NCBI GenBank assembly: GCA_019636335.1
Contig: JAHBXR010000004.1
Span: forward strand, 186,001 to 250,000
Direction of reading: 5' to 3'
DNA from: Pirellulales bacterium
Lineage (GTDB): Bacteria; Planctomycetota; Planctomycetia; Pirellulales; JAEUIK01
Length of the DNA: 64,000 nt
The notes beneath the pieces were generated by a model, which searched no databases, was not told the origin of the DNA, and saw nothing but the letters and a program-made list of their open reading frames with translations. Positions 27,805 through 36,446 of the stretch are shown here, one piece after another. Numbering within the stretch: the first letter of the stretch is position 1; the number at the start of each line of letters is the position of its first letter. The position numbers and the translations under genes were made by a program.

Positions 27805-29988
27805 CTACGACTGAAATTCCTGCTTCCACACGCGGAAGGCGGCCATCGAGCGCCCGTGTACCTGGTAGCGGCGCCCCCCCGCCAGGTGCATGGCGCGACC
27901 TACCGTCCCGCACGTATCGAACAACGGTTCCCAGCGCGTGTTCGGGGTGATGCGCGGCAGGGTGAAGCGAATCGACTCGCCATGCGCGTTGAGCAAGAGC
28001 AACAACGTATCGCCGACGATCTCCTCGCCACGTTCGTCCGTCTCATCCATGAGCTCACCCGCCAGGCAGACTCCGATCGAGCGGACGAAGCCGGAATGCC
28101 AGGCACTATCGGTCATTTCCCGGCCCGAGGGCTCGAACCAGGTTACGTCTTTCAAACCCGCCCCGCGCAGCGATCTCCCCTGCGAGAACTTGCGCCGCCG
28201 CAGCACCGGCTGCCGATGGCGCAAGCGGATCAGCCCCGCCACGAACTCGAAGAACTTCAATTCTTCCTCGGTCAAATCCCAATCGAGCCAACTGATCTCG
28301 TTGTCCTGGCAGTAGGCATTGTTGTTGCCGTGCTGCGTGTGGCTCAACTCATCGCCGGCGCGAATCATCGGCACGCCCTGCGAGAGCAGCAGCGTGGCCA
28401 GAAAGTTCCGCTTCTGCCGCAGGCGGAGCGCTTTCACCTGCGGATCGTCGGTTGGTCCTTCGACGCCGCAGTTCCAGCTCAGGTTGTGGCCTTCGCCGTC
28501 CCGATTCCCCTCGTGATTCGCCTGGTTGTGCTTGTCGTTGTAACTCACCAGGTCTTCGAGCGAGAACCCGTCGTGCGCCGTCACGAAGTTGATGCTGGCG
28601 TAGGGCCGTCGCCCGCTGTGCTCGTAGAGATCGCTGCTGCCGCAGAGCCGGGTGGCCAATTCCGACACGGCGCCACCGTCGCCGCGCCAGAAGCGCCGCA
28701 CCGAGTCGCGGTACTTGCCGTTCCACTCGGTCCACAACACCGGGAAGTTCCCCACCTGGTATCCCCCCTCGCCCAAATCCCAGGGCTCGGCGATGAGCTT
28801 CACCTGCGAGAGGATCGGATCTTGATGCACGATGTCGAAGAACGCCCCCAGGCGATCTACCTCGTGCAACTCGCGTGCCAGCGCGCTGGCCAGATCGAAG
28901 CGGAAACCGTCCACGTGCATCTCGAGCACCCAGTAGCGCAAGCTGTCCATGATGAGCTGCAACACGCGTGGGTGGCGCATGTTCAGCGTATTGCCACAAC
29001 CGGTGTAATCCATGTAGTAGCGCGGATTGGCATGCACCAGCCGATAATAGGCGGCATTGTCGATGCCGCGCAGCGACAGCGTCGGGCCGAAGTGGTTTCC
29101 TTCGGCCGTGTGGTTGTAGACCACGTCGAGAATCACCTCGATGCCCGCCGTGTGCAGGGCGCGGACCATGCGCTTGAAGGCCCGCACCGATTGCCGGCCA
29201 CCTCCCGATGGCGCGTAGCGACTGTCGGGCGCGAAGAACGACAGCGTGTTGTAACCCCAGTAATTCGACAGCCCACGCTCGACCAGATGTCGATCGTCGA
29301 GCCGGTGATGGACGGGCATCAACTCGATGGCCGTGATGCCCAACCGCTTGAAGTAGGCGATCGATTCCGCCGAGGCCAGCGCCGAATACGTGCCGCGCAG
29401 GTGTTTGGGAATCGCCGGGTTGAGCTTCGAGAAGCCTTTGACGTGCAACTCGTAGATCACCGTGCGGTTCCAGGGGGTGCGCGGCGGGCGATCGTCTCCC
29501 CAGGTGAACGCCGGGTCGATTACCTGGCCGAGCGGCGCAAAGGCCGCATTGTCGCGTTCGTCGACCACCAGGTCCGCGGCCGGATCGCCGATGCGGTAGC
29601 CGAACATCTCGTCGGCCCATTGCACGTCGCGACCCACCGCCTTGGCGTACGGGTCGAGCACGATCTTGTGCGCGTTGAAGCGATGCCCGGCTTGCGGTTG
29701 GTAAGGACCATGCATGCGGTAGCCGTAGAGTTGCCCCGGTTCGACATCGGGCAGATAGCCGTGCCAGACCATGTCGGTCTGCTCGGGCAGAGGAATTCGC
29801 TGCGTTTCGACGACGTCGTGCGCCGAATCGAACAGGCAGAGCTCGACCTTGGTGGCGTGCTCGGAAAAGATGGCAAAGTTGACCCCGGCGCCATCCCAGG
29901 TCGCCCCCAAGGGATACGATCGTCCCGGCCAAACGCGAGTCTGACCTTTGCTGGCTGCCAGAGTCGGGCGGAGCGTCGAGGTCTTCAC
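27805..29988 (-). CDS. glgX: Glycogen debranching enzyme (GlgX)
   Basis: GH13 isoamylase-type enzyme that cuts alpha-1,6 branches of glycogen. I use the GTG at 29988, giving 727 residues, since GlgX homology starts 15 residues later (TRVWPGRSYPLGATWDGAG). The frame is open to an ATG at 30201, but the extra 71 residues are Arg/Trp-rich and unlike the family, and no good ribosome binding site marks either start. Signature parts: CBM48 domain (NFAIFSEHATKVELCLFD), VIYELHVKGFSKLNPAIP, VDGFRFDLASALARE (nucleophile, about residue 363), LIAEPWDLGEGGYQVGNFP (acid/base) and INFVTAHDGFSLEDLVSY. First gene of the five-gene minus-strand glucan/trehalose cluster, divergent from glgC. Confidence 0.93.
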   Translation of the reverse strand: MKTSTLRPTLAASKGQTRVWPGRSYPLGATWDGAGVNFAIFSEHATKVELCLFDSAHDVVETQRIPLPEQTDMVWHGYLPDVEPGQLYGYRMHGPYQPQAGHRFNAHKIVLDPYAKAVGRDVQWADEMFGYRIGDPAADLVVDERDNAAFAPLGQVIDPAFTWGDDRPPRTPWNRTVIYELHVKGFSKLNPAIPKHLRGTYSALASAESIAYFKRLGITAIELMPVHHRLDDRHLVERGLSNYWGYNTLSFFAPDSRYAPSGGGRQSVRAFKRMVRALHTAGIEVILDVVYNHTAEGNHFGPTLSLRGIDNAAYYRLVHANPRYYMDYTGCGNTLNMRHPRVLQLIMDSLRYWVLEMHVDGFRFDLASALARELHEVDRLGAFFDIVHQDPILSQVKLIAEPWDLGEGGYQVGNFPVLWTEWNGKYRDSVRRFWRGDGGAVSELATRLCGSSDLYEHSGRRPYASINFVTAHDGFSLEDLVSYNDKHNQANHEGNRDGEGHNLSWNCGVEGPTDDPQVKALRLRQKRNFLATLLLSQGVPMIRAGDELSHTQHGNNNAYCQDNEISWLDWDLTEEELKFFEFVAGLIRLRHRQPVLRRRKFSQGRSLRGAGLKDVTWFEPSGREMTDSAWHSGFVRSIGVCLAGELMDETDERGEEIVGDTLLLLLNAHGESIRFTLPRITPNTRWEPLFDTCGTVGRAMHLAGGRRYQVHGRSMAAFRVWKQEFQS

Positions 29989-30396
29989 GTATAAGGCGCC
30001 CGAGCGGAAGGGACTCGCCCGGCAGACTCCGGCCCCGCGCGCCACGCTGGTCACGTCATCGACCGAAACCCGCCGACAGCCGGGCCGCCATTCGCCCTGT
30101 CGTTCGTGCCACGGCACGGGTGCCGTGGGGTGCCAACGCGACCGGCCGACGATCCTCGGCCACTCGCGCCGCGTTTTTGGGACGCTCCGATTGTGCAGCA
30201 TACTGCTGCGGGCAGTCGAACGTCGAACTTAACGCACGCCGCTTCTCTTCTGCAAGGGGGTTCAGCGCCGCGGCCCGAAGCGTTACGATGAACGGCTCTA
30301 CTCGCCGATCGAAACCGCGTATCTCGAGTCGCCCTGGCCGCCCGCCGTTCGCTCCCCGCGAGCGTCTCGCGCGCCATCACCGGAGGAAAGAGCGTT
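29989..30396. other. 408-bp divergent region, glgX / glgC
   Basis: If the GTG start of glgX is right, this region separates the two divergent glucan transcripts and must hold both promoters. A very strong GGAGGAAAG (30382-30390) is the glgC ribosome binding site. If glgX starts at 30201 instead, the gap is 195 bases. No RNA gene or clear consensus promoter was recognised. Confidence 0.4.
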
Positions 30397-31659
30397 ATGG
30401 ATCGAGTGTTGGCCGTCGTGCTGGCAGGTGGTAAGGGAACGCGACTCGAACCCCTCACGCGCGACCGCGCCAAGCCCGCCGTTCCCTTCGGCGGCGCGTA
30501 TCGCATCATCGATTTCACGCTCTCCAACTGCATCAACAGCGGCATTCGCCAGCTCCTCGTCCTGACGCAGTACAAGGCGATGAGTCTCGATCGCCACATC
30601 AACATGGGGTGGCGGAGCCTGCTCTGCCGCGAATTGGGCGATTTCATCGACGTCGTCCCCCCGCAGCAACGCATCGACGAAAACTGGTATCAGGGCACGG
30701 CCGACGCCGTCTACCAGAACATCTACACCGTCGAAAAAGAAAAACCCGACTACGTCATCATCCTGGCCGGCGACCACATCTATAAGATGAACTACGCCCG
30801 GCTGCTCGATTACCACAAAGAGACGGGCGCCGACATGACCATCGGCGCGCTCCGCGTGCCGGCCAGCGAATCGCGGCATTTTGGCGTCATGCAGGTCGAC
30901 GCCGACCAGCGCGTGATGGGCTTCGAAGAAAAACCCGCCGTGCCGAAGACCATTCCCGGCGACCCCGACAACATCCTCGCCTCGATGGGCATCTACGTCT
31001 TCGGGGCCCGCTACCTGTTCGAGCAACTCTGCCTCGACGCCGCGAACTCCGAAAGTCAGCACGATTTCGGTCGCAATATCGTCCCCTCGCTGGTGGGCAC
31101 CGATCGCATCATGGCCTATCCCTTCGTGCAGGACGAAAATCGCAAAGCGCAGGCCTACTGGCGCGACGTCGGCACGATCGACGCCTATTTCGAAGCGAGC
31201 ATGGATCTCGTCGCCGTCGATCCCGAGCTGAACATGTACGACGAGAAATGGCCCATCCGCACCTACCACCCGAATTTCCCGCCGCCGAAGTTCGTCTTCG
31301 CCGACGAACAAGCTGGGGGACGCGTCGGCTGCGCCCTCGATAGCATCGTCTGTCAGGGCTCGATCATCTCGGGCGGACAGGTCCACCGCTCGATCCTGGG
31401 TCACAACGTCCGCGTGAACAGCTACTCGCGCATCGAAGATTCGATTCTCTTCGACGACATCGATATTGGCCGCCACTGCCGCATCCGCCGCACGATCATC
31501 GACAAGGGCGTGCGCATTCCCCCCGGCACCGAGATCGGCTTCGATCACGACCTGGACCGCCAGCGCGGCTTCACCGTGAGCGAGGGGGGCGTTACCGTCA
31601 TCGCCAAGGGGAACGGACTGGAAGAGCTCCTCGGCGTCGAACGTGCCGCCACGGCCTGA
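30397..31659 (+). CDS. glgC: Glucose-1-phosphate adenylyltransferase (GlgC)
   Basis: Makes ADP-glucose from ATP and glucose 1-phosphate, the committed step of bacterial glycogen synthesis. It has 420 residues, normal for the family. The pyrophosphorylase loop [20 protein letters not shown] is at residues 7-26. Sugar and catalytic segments follow: [56 protein letters not shown] (the Lys contacts glucose 1-phosphate) and [18 protein letters not shown] precedes the C-terminal left-handed beta-helix ([20 protein letters not shown]), which carries allosteric sites in the family. GGAGGAAAG lies six bases before the ATG. Divergent from glgX, it links glycogen synthesis to the breakdown and trehalose genes. 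Confidence 0.97.
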   Translation: MDRVLAVVLAGGKGTRLEPLTRDRAKPAVPFGGAYRIIDFTLSNCINSGIRQLLVLTQYKAMSLDRHINMGWRSLLCRELGDFIDVVPPQQRIDENWYQGTADAVYQNIYTVEKEKPDYVIILAGDHIYKMNYARLLDYHKETGADMTIGALRVPASESRHFGVMQVDADQRVMGFEEKPAVPKTIPGDPDNILASMGIYVFGARYLFEQLCLDAANSESQHDFGRNIVPSLVGTDRIMAYPFVQDENRKAQAYWRDVGTIDAYFEASMDLVAVDPELNMYDEKWPIRTYHPNFPPPKFVFADEQAGGRVGCALDSIVCQGSIISGGQVHRSILGHNVRVNSYSRIEDSILFDDIDIGRHCRIRRTIIDKGVRIPPGTEIGFDHDLDRQRGFTVSEGGVTVIAKGNGLEELLGVERAATA

Positions 31660-31778
31660 CCCCGCGGCCAGCACGCGATGCCGCGTCGCGGCGAGAATCG
31701 CGTGCCATTCGGGAAAAAGTTGCGTCCGTGCTAGCACTGTCGCAGCACGAAAACGCGAGTCTGACGCGTTCACCCTCA

Positions 31779-31806
31779 TTGCAGCCCTGGTACCGAGTCC
31801 TATAAT
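31779..31806 (+). promoter_or_regulatory. Likely sigma-70 promoter upstream of the TPR/PNP pair
   Basis: TTGCAG, 16 bases, then a perfect TATAAT followed by TTTT. TATAAT is rare in DNA this GC-rich. It would give a leader of about 85-90 bases before the ATG at 31901. Confidence 0.5.
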
Positions 31807-31900
31807 TTTTGCGGGCCCCGATCGAGCTTCTGGCGATCGGCACGAAATGGATTCGCTGGTCCAGGCGCGCCGGCAATCGAATACTCAAATGGGGACGTCC

Positions 31901-32335
31901 ATGGCCATGTTTCCCTCCGACGACGTATCGTCCGACGCGATAACGTCGCAACCGACCCTCGAGCGGTTGCAGAGTCGTAGTCAGGTCGATTTCGACCTCG
32001 AGTTCTTCGGCCGGATTCTCTCGCGTGCCCCCGAATTCGTCGACGTGCTGCGCTGCCAGGGAGAGTTGCTCACCCGCAAGGGGTTGCACGACGACGCGCT
32101 ACGCGTCGATCGCCATCTGGCACGCTTGCTCCCCGACGATTGCATCGTCCGCTACAACCTAGCCTGCAGTCTCGCCCTGGTGGGCGAGACGGTCGAGGCG
32201 ATCGACGAGCTCCGCGCCGCGTTCGAACGCGGCTACAACGACCTCGGTCACCTCGAGATCGACAGCGATCTCGACGGGCTGCGCGAGCTGCCCGAGTTTC
32301 AGTTGCTCCTCGACGAATTTGGCCTGGACAACTGA
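31901..32335 (+). CDS. Small tetratricopeptide-like protein (TPR end-of-group type)
   Basis: About 144 residues. The core reads as paired helices of TPR kind: FFGRILSRAPEFVDVLRCQG, ARLLPDDCIVRYNLACSLAL and VEAIDELRAAFERGYND, ending in the typical DSDLDGLRELPEFQLLLDEF seen in short TPR end-of-group proteins. These proteins mediate protein contacts and have no enzymatic role. Several in-frame ATGs are possible (31847, 31889, 31901, 31907). I chose 31901 because GGGGA lies six bases before it. It ends three bases before the GTG of the purine nucleoside phosphorylase gene, so the two are probably translated together. Confidence 0.8.
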   Translation: MAMFPSDDVSSDAITSQPTLERLQSRSQVDFDLEFFGRILSRAPEFVDVLRCQGELLTRKGLHDDALRVDRHLARLLPDDCIVRYNLACSLALVGETVEAIDELRAAFERGYNDLGHLEIDSDLDGLRELPEFQLLLDEFGLDN

Positions 32336-32338
32336 ACC

Positions 32339-33199
32339 GTGCTGCACTTCTACGATGAGATCGAAGCCGCCGCGCAGGCGATTCGCGAGCGCTGGACGAC
32401 CAAGCCTCGCGTGGGCCTGATTCTGGGCACCGGACTCGGCGGACTCGCCGCCGAGATCGAGCATGCCACCCCGATCGATTACGAGCAGATCCCGCACTTT
32501 CCGCGATCCACCTCGGTCAGCCACAAGGGTCGCCTCGTCTGCGGCACGCTCGAAGACGTGCCCCTCGTGGCCATGGAAGGACGCCATCACGCCTACGAAG
32601 GCTATCCGCTCGATCGCATCACGTTTCCGGTGCGCGTCATGCAGGCCCTCGGCGCCGAGACCCTCATCGTCTCGAACGCCTGCGGAGGTATGAATCCCCT
32701 TTACGCCGCGGGCGATGTCGTCGTCATCGACGATCACATCAATCTGCTGCCCGGCAATCCGCTGGTGGGCGTGAACGACGATCGCCTGGGTCCCCGCTTT
32801 CCCGACATGTCGTGTCCGTACGATCGGGCCCTCTCGGACGAAGCGCTGGCCATCGCGCGGCGCGAAGATTTCGCCGCCCATCGTGGTGTCTACGTCGCGG
32901 TGCTCGGGCCGAATCTCGAAACCCGCGCCGAGTACCGTTTCTTGCGCACCATCGGCGCGGACGTGGTTGGCATGTCGACCGTGCCCGAGGTGATCGTCGC
33001 CGTACACGCCGGCCTGCGCGTGTTGGGCTTGTCGATCGTGACCGACCTGTGCCTGCCCGATGCGCTCGAGCCGGCCAGCGTCGAGGCGATCCTGGCCACC
33101 GCCGCCCGGGCCGAACCAAACCTGCGCAAGATCGTGCGTGGCGTGTTACGCAGCAAGGCCCTGCTCGAGCCGGCGGCGAAGGCCCCCGGCCACCACTAG
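32339..33199 (+). CDS. Purine-nucleoside phosphorylase, trimeric type
   Basis: Splits purine nucleosides with phosphate into base and ribose 1-phosphate in salvage. It has 286 residues from a GTG start three bases after the upstream stop. Features of the trimeric PNP family: phosphate loop LILGTGLGGLA (residues 28-38), TSVSHKGRLVCG, the phosphate/ribose segment MEGRHHAYEGYP, VSNACGGMNPLY, the purine site GPNLETRAEYRFLRTIGADVVGMSTVPEV, and LGLSIVTDLCLPD. In human PNP the last segment reads LITNKV, with Asn contacting the 6-oxo group of guanine or hypoxanthine. Here Asp (codon 33044-33046) takes that place, which suggests that 6-aminopurines could be accepted, as in MTA phosphorylase. MTA phosphorylase itself is a less likely call given the rest of the sequence. 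Confidence 0.9.
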   Translation: MLHFYDEIEAAAQAIRERWTTKPRVGLILGTGLGGLAAEIEHATPIDYEQIPHFPRSTSVSHKGRLVCGTLEDVPLVAMEGRHHAYEGYPLDRITFPVRVMQALGAETLIVSNACGGMNPLYAAGDVVVIDDHINLLPGNPLVGVNDDRLGPRFPDMSCPYDRALSDEALAIARREDFAAHRGVYVAVLGPNLETRAEYRFLRTIGADVVGMSTVPEVIVAVHAGLRVLGLSIVTDLCLPDALEPASVEAILATAARAEPNLRKIVRGVLRSKALLEPAAKAPGHH

Positions 33200-33301
33200 A
33201 CAGATGCACACGCAGGGGGATTCCGCCTACCTGTCGGCCGCGCCCCACCGCGTCCAAGCCGATGCCCCTCCGGCCGCGTGAGAAGCCCTGCGGAAGGCCA
33301 T

Positions 33302-33329
33302 TTTTCAGCGGTTTCTGCCCTGAAAACCG
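33302..33329. repeat. Two overlapping, mutually exclusive short hairpins
   Basis: TTTTCAG (33302-33308) pairs with CTGAAAA (33320-33326), and CGGTTT (33309-33314) pairs with AAACCG (33324-33329). The right arms overlap, so only one can form at a time. It sits about 100 bases after the phosphorylase stop. It could be part of transcript ending or chance. Confidence 0.3.
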
Positions 33330-33369
33330 TCGCCGGCCACACAATTGTTCACGAGGCTAATTATCTCGC

Positions 33370-33397
33370 TTGACTCCCACTTGGTGGGGTCTAAGAA
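33370..33397 (+). promoter_or_regulatory. Possible promoter for the CbiA-like gene
   Basis: TTGACT (5/6 to the -35 consensus), 16 bases, TAAGAA(T). The -10 match is weak. It lies about 115 bases before the ATG at 33512, in the only AT-richer part of the gap. Confidence 0.35.
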
Positions 33398-33511
33398 TGC
33401 TTTTCGGGTCGACGCCCCACGTAGCAATCTCGCACGATTCGCCACACGCTCCCCCGCGTCGCGTCGACGAAGAAAATCATCCCGAATTTCTCGCCCAACG
33501 GTCCCGCCGGT

Positions 33512-34882
33512 ATGCCTCGCCTCTCTCGCCTTGCGTTGGGGACCGTTCAACAGGGTGCTGATGCCCAGCCTGCCACCTGGGCCCTGCTGGGGCTGCTCAC
33601 GCGGGCCGGCCTGCAGGTGCAACACTTCCTCTCGCGGGCCTGCTTCGCTCCGCTCGATGGAGCCGCCGTCACGACCGGCGTCAATTCGCGACATCTCGAT
33701 TCGTGGCTCATGAGCGAAGACCTCTGCCGCGAAACCTTTACCCGCGACGCCGCCACAACCGACGTCGCCGTGGTCGAAGGTCGCTTCGATTCGGCCGTGC
33801 CGTTCTACGCTCGCGACGGCGGCAGTCTCGAAACGCTCTGCCAGTGGCTCGACCTGCCGCGCATCGCCATTGTCGATGTCGGCCGCATGGGGCCCTGCCA
33901 GTTGCCCGCGTGTCCCGCCGGGATCGATGCCATCCTTCTCGATCGGCTCCCCGATCGCAGCAGCTTCTACCGCTGGCAAGTCGAGCTCGAATCGCTGTGG
34001 CGCACGCCGGTCATAGGGGGCCTGCTCGACGATCCCGTGCTGCGGGCGATCATCGACAAGCTGCCGCGCGGCGCATCGCCCCATCCGCAGATTTGCGGAG
34101 AGCTGGCCGACAGCCTAGCCAGCTTCACGCCGACCGAGCGCTTCCTCGAGTTGGCGTCGCGCCGCGATCAAATCTCCGCGCCATTACGACCGGCTCTGAT
34201 GGCGCCGACGGACGAACCGGTCACGGTCGCCGTCGCGTACGACGAGGCATTCCGTTGCTACTTCCCCGACACGCTCGCCCTGTTCGAGCAGCTCGGCGCC
34301 GAAGTAGTCGATTTCTCTCCGCTCCGCAGCGAAGTGCTCCCCGAGCACGCCGACGTCGTCTACCTCGGCTGTGGTCATCCCGAACGCTATGCCGATGACC
34401 TGGCCAGCAACCACTGCCTGATGATGGCCCTGCGCGAGCATGTCTGCGCGGGCCGGCGCATTTATGCCGAGGGGGGTGGTCTGGCCTACTTGTGTCAGTC
34501 GCTCGAGACGCCCGACGGTCGCCTCGAGCCGATGTTGGGCGTGCTTCCCGCCGTGGCCCGTTTGGGACGCACGCTCCGCCCCCCCGAGCCGGTCGAGTTG
34601 CACCTTTCGCGCGGCAGTTGGCTGGGCCGTGCCGGCGGACGCCTGCGTGGCTATCGCAGTTCGAATTGGCAACTCGAACCGACCGGCGATCTTCTCTCCT
34701 TCGCGCATGTCGTCGGTGAAAGCCGCTTCTCGGAATACGATCTCGTCGGACGCCATCATGCCATCGGCAGCCGCGTGCATCTGAACTTTGCAGTCCAACG
34801 CGAGTTTCTGCGCAATTTCCTGCGCCCCCATGCACCGTGCCTCGAAGTGGCGCGGAGCACCTCGACAAGCGGTTGCGGCTGA
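33512..34882 (+). CDS. CbiA/CobB (cobyrinate a,c-diamide synthase)-like protein with degenerate active sites
   Basis: 456 residues, the length of CbiA/CobB, which amidates cobyrinic acid with ATP and glutamine. Homology is clear in both halves: HLDSWLMSEDLCRETFTRDA and DVAVVEGRFDS match the N-terminal synthetase domain. VAVAYDEAFRCYFPDTLALF, GAEVVDFSPLRSEVLPEHAD, YLGCGHPERYADDLASN and RRIYAEGGGLAYLCQ match the C-terminal glutamine amidotransferase domain. The N-terminal P-loop (normally GTSSGxGKTT) reads LGTVQQGADAQPAT, with no Lys-Thr. The amidotransferase Cys (AECGG in active members) is Gly (codon 34472-34474). EGVMGLFDG is shortened to EGRFDSA. It is unlikely to be a working amidase and may be a binding or regulatory paralogue. 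No cobalamin genes are nearby. The start has a poor ribosome binding site. Confidence 0.8.
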   Translation: MPRLSRLALGTVQQGADAQPATWALLGLLTRAGLQVQHFLSRACFAPLDGAAVTTGVNSRHLDSWLMSEDLCRETFTRDAATTDVAVVEGRFDSAVPFYARDGGSLETLCQWLDLPRIAIVDVGRMGPCQLPACPAGIDAILLDRLPDRSSFYRWQVELESLWRTPVIGGLLDDPVLRAIIDKLPRGASPHPQICGELADSLASFTPTERFLELASRRDQISAPLRPALMAPTDEPVTVAVAYDEAFRCYFPDTLALFEQLGAEVVDFSPLRSEVLPEHADVVYLGCGHPERYADDLASNHCLMMALREHVCAGRRIYAEGGGLAYLCQSLETPDGRLEPMLGVLPAVARLGRTLRPPEPVELHLSRGSWLGRAGGRLRGYRSSNWQLEPTGDLLSFAHVVGESRFSEYDLVGRHHAIGSRVHLNFAVQREFLRNFLRPHAPCLEVARSTSTSGCG

Positions 34883-35039
34883 CCCACGGCGAGCGCCCCT
34901 CGCGGCCGCTCGCTCGAGCAACGCCCGATCGTCCCGCCAGCACCCCCTCGGCGAACATGCCCCAGGTGCTACACTCGTGTAGGCGACGGCTCCGCCACGC
35001 CCCCTCATTTCCGCTCCGCCTCGCCCCCAACGCGCTCGC

Positions 35040-36401
35040 ATGACGAATACCCTCTACCTGCCGGAATTGCGCGAGGCGCTGGCCGAAAACAACACGGCCG
35101 AGCTGCGCGAATTCTGCTACGCGCTGCATCCCGCGCGAACGGCAGAGTTCATGGAGGGGCTCACCCCGCTCGAATCCTGGGAGGTTCTCCGCCACGCCGA
35201 TCCGGCGCAGCGGGCCGAGATCTTCCACTACTTCGATCTCGACAAGCAAGTCGAGATCATCGAGAACGTCGATCGCGCGGAAATCGGTCAGTTGATCGGC
35301 GACATGGCGCCGGACGACCGGGTCGACCTGCTCGAAGAGGTCTCCCCCGAGGTGGTCAGCGAGGTGCTCCCGCTCGTCGCCCCGGAAGAGCGCCGCGACA
35401 TTCTCCGCTTGCAGTCCTATCCCGAGGGGACCGCCGGCGCCGTCATGACGACCGACTTCGCGCGGCTCAGCGAGAACCTGACCGTCAGCGAAGCAATCGA
35501 GTCGGTGCGCAACCAGGCTGAATCGTCCGAGACCGTCTACTATCTCTACGTGGTCGACGACGAAGACCACCTGCACGGGCTCGTCAGCTTGCGGCAGATC
35601 CTGCTCGCCCGGCCCAACGTGAAGATCGCCGATATAATGGAGCGGACGGTCGTCTCCGTCGGCGTGCTCGACGATCAGGAGGTCGTGGCGCAGACGATCG
35701 CCAAGTTCGACTTTCAGGCCATTCCGGTCGTCGACGAAGAACACCACCTGGTGGGCATCGTCACGCACGACGACGTGATCGACGTGGTCGTCGAAGAGGC
35801 GATCGAAGACGCGCACCGCTTCGGCGGTATGCAGCCGCTGGTGATGGGCTACCTCGAGACGCATCCCCTGACGATGACCTGGAAACGCGGCGTGTGGCTC
35901 ATGATCCTCATGTGCGCCTCGCTCACGACGGCCATGGCTCTGAATCGCTACCAGGGTCAGTTCGAGGCCATTGCCTGGCTCGTGCTATTTTTGCCCCTGG
36001 TGATCTCGAGCGGTGGCAACTCCGGCAGTCAGGCTGCCACGCTCGTCATCACGGCCCTCTCGTCGGGCGACATCACCAGTGCCGATTGGGGGCGCGTCTT
36101 GCGCCGCGAGCTGTTGATGGGCGCGCTGCTGGGAGGGTTGCTCGCTTCGATCGGGTTGGTGGCCGGTCTGGTCGTCGCGCCCGATGTACGAGGCGCCCTC
36201 GTCTTGCCCCTCACGCTGACGCTGGTCGTGGCGGTCGGCACCCTCATCGGATCGGTGCTGCCGCTGGTCTTCCGCCGCCTCGGGCTCGATCCCGCCTTGA
36301 TGAGCAACCCGATCGTCGCCGGGATCATGGATATCCTCGGCATCATGATCTACGTCGAGGTGGCCCTGTTGCTCCTCTCGCGCGAGATGCACGTGCCGTA
36401 G
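35040..36401 (+). CDS. mgtE: Magnesium channel/transporter MgtE
   Basis: Inner-membrane Mg2+ channel gated by intracellular Mg2+. It has 453 residues, the usual length. Residues 1-130 form the N-terminal superhelix (PARTAEFMEGLTPLESWEVL, MAPDDRVDLLEEVSPEV). Two CBS domains follow at about 135-260 (YLYVVDDEDHLHGLVSLRQI, AIPVVDEEHHLVGIVTHDDV). From about 275 there are five membrane segments, with the pore signatures PLVISSGGNSGSQAATLVIT and LMSNPIVAGIMDILGIMIY; the Asp in the latter lies in the selectivity region. The start at 35040 lacks a good ribosome binding site. Upstream 157 bases show no recognised Mg2+ riboswitch. It ends 45 bases from the convergent der gene. Confidence 0.96.
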   Translation: MTNTLYLPELREALAENNTAELREFCYALHPARTAEFMEGLTPLESWEVLRHADPAQRAEIFHYFDLDKQVEIIENVDRAEIGQLIGDMAPDDRVDLLEEVSPEVVSEVLPLVAPEERRDILRLQSYPEGTAGAVMTTDFARLSENLTVSEAIESVRNQAESSETVYYLYVVDDEDHLHGLVSLRQILLARPNVKIADIMERTVVSVGVLDDQEVVAQTIAKFDFQAIPVVDEEHHLVGIVTHDDVIDVVVEEAIEDAHRFGGMQPLVMGYLETHPLTMTWKRGVWLMILMCASLTTAMALNRYQGQFEAIAWLVLFLPLVISSGGNSGSQAATLVITALSSGDITSADWGRVLRRELLMGALLGGLLASIGLVAGLVVAPDVRGALVLPLTLTLVVAVGTLIGSVLPLVFRRLGLDPALMSNPIVAGIMDILGIMIYVEVALLLLSREMHVP

Positions 36402-36446
36402 CGCGTGTCGAAATCGCTTCTACGGGTGGGCGTCGAGGCGATCCAC

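Larger units (their letters stand above)
33200..33511. other. 312-bp intergenic region before the CbiA-like gene
   Basis: Contains a possible promoter (33370-33397) and overlapping inverted repeats (33302-33329). I looked for a cobalamin riboswitch because the downstream gene resembles a cobalamin gene, but found no B12-box-like sequence. No small gene recognised. Confidence 0.4.

Noticed and set aside
27715..29994. Open frame of about 760 codons antisense to glgX
   Set aside because: Same reason: a shadow of a clearly conserved gene.
33200..33511. Possible cobalamin riboswitch before the CbiA-like gene
   Set aside because: No B12-box-like conserved core could be found in the gap.
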